A program made the translations under genes and the position numbers. A stretch of 64,000 nt of DNA, from assembly GCA_947095535.1 (NCBI GenBank), contig OX352774.1:234323825-234387824 (forward strand), written 5' to 3'. Source of the stretch: Poecilobothrus nobilitatus (lineage: Eukaryota > Arthropoda > Insecta > Diptera > Dolichopodidae). How positions within the stretch are numbered: the stretch's first letter is position 1; each line of letters begins with the position of its first letter. The notes beneath the pieces are model-generated. The model saw nothing but the letters and a program-made list of their open reading frames with translations, was not told the origin of the DNA and did no database searches. Below are positions 60,085 to 64,000 of the stretch, piece after piece.

Positions 60085-60720
60085 TTTATAATGGTTATGG
60101 GCTAACGCGTTAATAAACACTAGACTCTAGGTCCTTTAAAAGGTAGGAGAATCTATTCGACCAGAGTTGGTGTTGAATTTCCTTAGAGTTATGCCACAAT
60201 GAACTCTGGTTGTAGTACAAGTTGCACCTGTCAGCCAGTGCTTTCTGGTCAATTCAAGGAACTCCTTCTTAATATCGAATCTGAGAGTTTTAACAGGTAG
60301 GTGGACAGATGGGATAATGCTGTCTCATGTCTCTCATTCGCCGAATCGTTTCCTATAATATCCTCATGCCCTGGGATGCAGATGAAATTGATAGTGTTCT
60401 GTCCAGAAAGACTTTTTAATACTTCTCTACAGCCATCTACATCCTTTTATTTGTTAACTCTTGCTGTGAAGGATTTGATTACCGCTTGACTATCAAAGTA
60501 AAATGTAATTCTAATTATCAGACAGTCTTTTAGCCAATGCAAACTATATGTATATAGGTTAGCAACTATATGTATTGTTAGCTATATGGATTCTGCTTGG
60601 AAAAAACTGCAAAAGTTAGGTAATCTCATCGAAATACGACAATCCTAAGAGAAGGCTTCAAGACCGATTTTATCACCTATTCGAGCTATCTGTGAACATA
60701 AATACGTCGCTTTCGTGTGT
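60085..60720 (-). pseudogene. Jockey-like LINE RNase H and C-terminal remnant
   Basis: On the minus strand, in broken frames, the RNase H domain is readable in order: VFMFTDSSN (about 60700), RLPNFCSFFQAESI with the FQAE motif (about 60610-60580), FDSQAVIKSFTARVNK (about 60500-60450), and VLKSLSGQNTINFICIPGHE then DIIGNDSANE (about 60420-60325), the usual W/CIPGH.G..GN..AD/N closing block. The post-RNase H part (RKHWLTGATC, RIDSPTF) follows to about 60085. Stops and shifts throughout show it is dead, and no reverse transcriptase is seen. It is less AT-rich than the flanks. The plus-strand frame 60301-60489 is its shadow. Confidence 0.8.
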
Positions 60721-63149
60721 ATACGATCGACTTACATGCATTAAAAACTTCAAAAAAATATTCGTGACAGATTTGAGAATATTATTATCAGTTTCCTTAA
60801 TAAGAATCTTGATAATAATATCGAATCAAATATAAGCACAGGTATTAGGTTGGTTACTTAATTAGTTAAAAATAATATATATAAAGGTGAATTTGATTTA
60901 CAAATGGATGAATTAAATTTTGAAAAAGGTGATTTTGAAGAAAAAAGAAATTAAAATTAATAGAATACAATATAGATACAAAATTTTACTTAAAAGAAAC
61001 TAAAACTGTTATCGTGATTATTTCAATATCCTTTCAAAATCCGTTTAAAATACACGATAAAAAGTTAATGGCAAGTATTTTTTCAGAATATAAATTTTCA
61101 GAAAAAAAAAAACAATTTAAAATTTATTTAAAAAAAATATTTATAAATTTTTCTTTTGTTATTATTCTTTTTTTTTGAAATTTGTTATTTTGTACTCGTA
61201 TCATTGAAAAGTTATAAATTTATTTTTACGTTTTTTTTTTGTATCATTATTTTGTAGAGACTTAAGATGTTCAATTGTTAACAGATTTCCCTGATGTTTC
61301 TTTTTCTATGTACATTTTATAATGTATCAACAAGTTTTTTTTTTTTTTACAAACATTCAAGTACTATGACAACAATATAAAAAACATCAACAACATAAAT
61401 TTTGTAAAAAAATTAGAAGTAAAATAGCCTGAAAAACTTTAAAGAACTTTAAGAAACAAAAAAAAAAAAAAAAACGAGGAACACAATAAATTTTTGATTC
61501 AAGAAAAGGATGAGTGAAAATTGAAAAGAATAGCAGTAAAAAAGTTTGTATTACTTTTGTTGTTAAAACTTATTTGTTAATTTTGGTAAAACAAAAATAC
61601 TAATTACGCCTTAAAGTATGCAATTTTTAATTGGTTTGTATAATACAATTTTTTTGAAAATAGCAAATATTTTGAATAAAATGCAATAATTATAAGTCAA
61701 AAAAAATGGTACAAGAAATTATGGGTTTGTAATAATAATACAAATTTGATTTCAAAAATTATCTTAATATGAAGTTTTTTTCGATTACCTAGACCTGCTT
61801 GACTAAAGAACTTGATATGTTAATAATTATAGTATTTTCTTATTTACTATTATATATTCTTTTCAGATACATCTCTCTATCGATATCAACTTGATAAGAT
61901 TTTATACGATTAGTTTATTGTTCCTGTATTTTTTGATATGTTGTTGTAACTGTAGGGATATCTGCCGAATATTTCTAATTTTTTTTGTGGAATTTCTGGC
62001 TTTAAATTAAAATGTTTCTTGCGATTTTAGAAATTCTAAACCGAAATTTTTGGTGAACTAATAACAATTTTAGTAGTTTTTCCGAAATATTTAAGATAAG
62101 GTTTAGTATTCAGCCAAAAAAGCATAGAATTTTACAGTTAATTTTAGGGCGATAAAAAATAATTGAATTATTAAATCAGACAGAATTTTATTTTATTTAT
62201 TTAAAACAAAATATACATACACAGACGGATTAAGTTAAATAAAAATACATTTAGAATTTATTTTATTTTAAAAGACTGTTTTCGGAATAATTTAAAATAA
62301 AAATTTCTTAATTGAAAAAAAAGGACAAAAAGAATATAGGAAAGAGAAGAAAAATTGGAATTTTCTTTTTTGTGACCAAAAAATAAAGAAAAAGAAAACA
62401 AAGCATTAAACTGAAGATTTTTGTGAATATACAATTTTTTTATATTGTTTATTACTTGTGAATCGCGTAAATATTTACATATAAAAATGCGAAAGTATTT
62501 ATCGCGCAAACGGGACGTAAATCAATTATATTCTTTAAGTTTTTTTTTTTGCTATTTAGGCTTGTTTTTTTTTGTTTCATATACAGAAACAGCAAAAGAA
62601 AAACTTTTTTAATTTTATGAAAAATTAAATAAAAGAAAAAACAAAAACATAAATTTCGGAATAAGTATTATCCATATTGTGCTTTAAAATGTTTGCGAAT
62701 GTAAAAACAAGATATTTTTTACGTAGTACTACATAGACATATAAGGATCAGTCCATTCATAGAATTTGTTAAATAAAGGAAATTGAAATAATAAAACTTA
62801 ATAATGGAAAGAATGAACGCTAAAGTTATTTTTACAAATTTTGTATTGTAAAGTCAGAAAGCGAAAAAAATTAACTTCATTTTATATTTCACCTAGAATT
62901 GAATAATATTATATAAAACTACTATATTATAATAAACAAATAATATTTTAACTTATATTATATAAAATACATACATAATATCTATTTTTCGAATGTTACA
63001 ATCTGTTAATATGTTTAATTAACGATAATATGGAAAAAATTATTTAATAATAACGTGAAATCAATAAAAATTAAAAAAAAAAAAAAAACTGAAGTTACCC
63101 TAAAATTATGCAATTATGTCCTATGTAATTGATTTTATATAAAAAAAAA
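60721..63149. other. No gene seen
   Basis: AT-rich with long homopolymers (T run at 61336-61350, A run at 61457-61474). The minus frame 62258-62509 is Phe/Lys-rich and in the chance range. Confidence 0.5.
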
Positions 63150-63940
63150 CGGGTTTGGGTGCCTGGTCACTGTGGAATATCAGGAAACGAACGTGCCGAT
63201 AAGGAAGCAAAAGCATCGTTAAATAGTCCGGCAATACTAGCTCGCATATATCAAAAGAACATCAAAACAAAGTAAATAAAACTAGTTATAGCAAACAACA
63301 GGCAAGTCAAATGGAACAATTCTAGCAGTTTCTTAAAGTATCACTGGCCCGGAATAGAGACTCCTCTTTATACCCTGAAAAATAACAGAAGGCAGAAACC
63401 AAAATATGTCGCATAAGGCTAGGGCACACAATCGCCACGAAAAAATTGTGTTTCGAAAAAACTATCCATTATGTCCTCATTGCCACCAAACATTAACCAT
63501 GAGACATATGATTTTTGATTGTTCTGCCACAACCGAGCTATTAAGGTTCGGTTGTGGCAGAACAATCGACGTCCAGGTCTGAATTATTAAAACCTATTTC
63601 ACAAAATGCAGAAATAATAGAAAAAATTGCGAGAAAATTCGATATCTGGAAACATATTTAGTAGTTTCATTTTTGCTCTTTTTCATAAAACTTAAGATTA
63701 AAAACAAAACAAAAAAAAAAAAAATTAAATTTAAGCTAAAAAATTAAATTATAGAAATAATCACAATATAAAAAATTAAATCATAGAAATCAAAAAAAAA
63801 AACAAATGTAAATAATTTAGAATAAAAGAAAAATGTTAACTTATAATAATCAGCCCATAATGGCCTTAGCAGAGGGCTATACTAATAATGTCAAAATAAT
63901 TTTTGTAATATTAGTTTTTTTTTAAATAAATAAAACCGGT
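63150..63940 (+). pseudogene. LINE 3' end: RNase H end, zinc knuckle and 3' UTR
   Basis: Starting right after an A run, the plus strand reads RVWVPGHCGISGNERADKEA, the well-preserved end of a retrotransposon RNase H domain, open to a TAA at 63273. Further on, in shifted frames, come CRIRLGHTIAT, FRKNYPLCPHCHQTL with RHMIFDC (the C..C...H..C knuckle, about 63451-63522), and a closing open run SELLKPISQNAEIIEKIARK to a TAG at 63659-63661. A 3' untranslated part with AATGGCCTTAGCAGAGG (63860-63876) ends near 63940. A 20-bp inverted duplication interrupts the knuckle region. The VPGH block is clearer than in the copy at 60085, so this copy is younger or from another subfamily (jockey/I group). 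Confidence 0.8.
63517..63567. repeat. Perfect 20-bp palindrome within the LINE
   Basis: GTTCTGCCACAACCGA at 63521-63536 is repeated exactly in reverse complement at 63548-63563, and the match extends to 63517/63567, with an 11-base spacer. The coding sense of the LINE (RHMIFDCSATTELL) runs into the left arm and resumes after the right arm, so the right arm looks like an inverted, copied insertion. Confidence 0.95.
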
Positions 63941-64000
63941 TTCTTCAAAAAACTAAATACATTTTGACATTTATTTTTATATAGAAAAACTAGGAAAAAA

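Noticed and set aside
60301..60489. 62-codon plus-strand frame
   Set aside because: It is the antisense shadow of the RNase H remnant on the minus strand.
1..64000. CRISPR array, operon, prophage or bacterial origin
   Set aside because: No spaced direct repeats, ribosome-binding sites or dense coding; SINE and LINE remnants show eukaryotic DNA.

Overview
The window is very AT-rich (about four fifths A+T by eye) eukaryotic DNA, most probably from an insect. It has no bacterial-style gene packing, no operons and no intact long reading frame. It does hold insect-style repeats: elements resembling the DINE-1/Helentron group with a GTCC/GACG tetranucleotide tract, tRNA-derived SINEs with A and B boxes, and 3' ends of jockey-like LINEs with RNase H or zinc-knuckle remnants. 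The order of insect cannot be fixed from what is visible. No gene symbol is assigned because no cellular gene was recognised.

Layout: 1-471 holds an inverted copy of repeat family A. 3465-5231 looks like a broken Asn/Asp-rich coding region. 5716-5910 is a SINE. 8138-9072 holds a decayed family A end, two possible mini-exons and the least chance-like reading frame of the window (about 146 open codons). 9330-10606 is a long family A element with an internally duplicated core. 11352-12280 is a split family A copy with a LINE tail inside it. 13037-13230 is a SINE. 14440-15650 is a GC-richer block with TTAA-type motifs and broken coding remnants. 16944-18281 is family B, with a family A remnant directly beside it. 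19019-19215 is a SINE. 22463-23256 and 28120-28768 are foldback (long inverted-repeat) elements, with a complete family A copy between them at 23420-24238.

In the second half, 29485-29640 is a SINE and 30965-31300 a diverged repeat with the same phrase structure as the A/B core. 32796-33134, 45516-46142 and 42895-43070 hold unassigned protein-like open stretches. Two near-identical family B copies lie in inverted orientation at 36402-37988 and 50045-51631. LINE 3' ends sit at 47760-48110, 52900-53115, 60085-60720 and 63150-63940. More SINEs lie at 43885-44139, 53557-53652 and 56009-56206, and a last decayed family A copy at 56505-57262. The rest is simple AT-rich DNA with homopolymer runs and a few microsatellites.

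The most interesting signal is the relationship between repeat families A and B. They share a roughly 600-700 bp core in the same order and in fixed orientation relative to the GACG tract, but carry entirely different terminal modules. Each family has its own subterminal inverted repeat and terminal palindrome. This suggests modular end exchange among DINE-1-like rolling-circle elements. Cellular genes, if any, are at most fragments or short exons, so the window is best read as intergenic or long-intron DNA dominated by old transposable elements.
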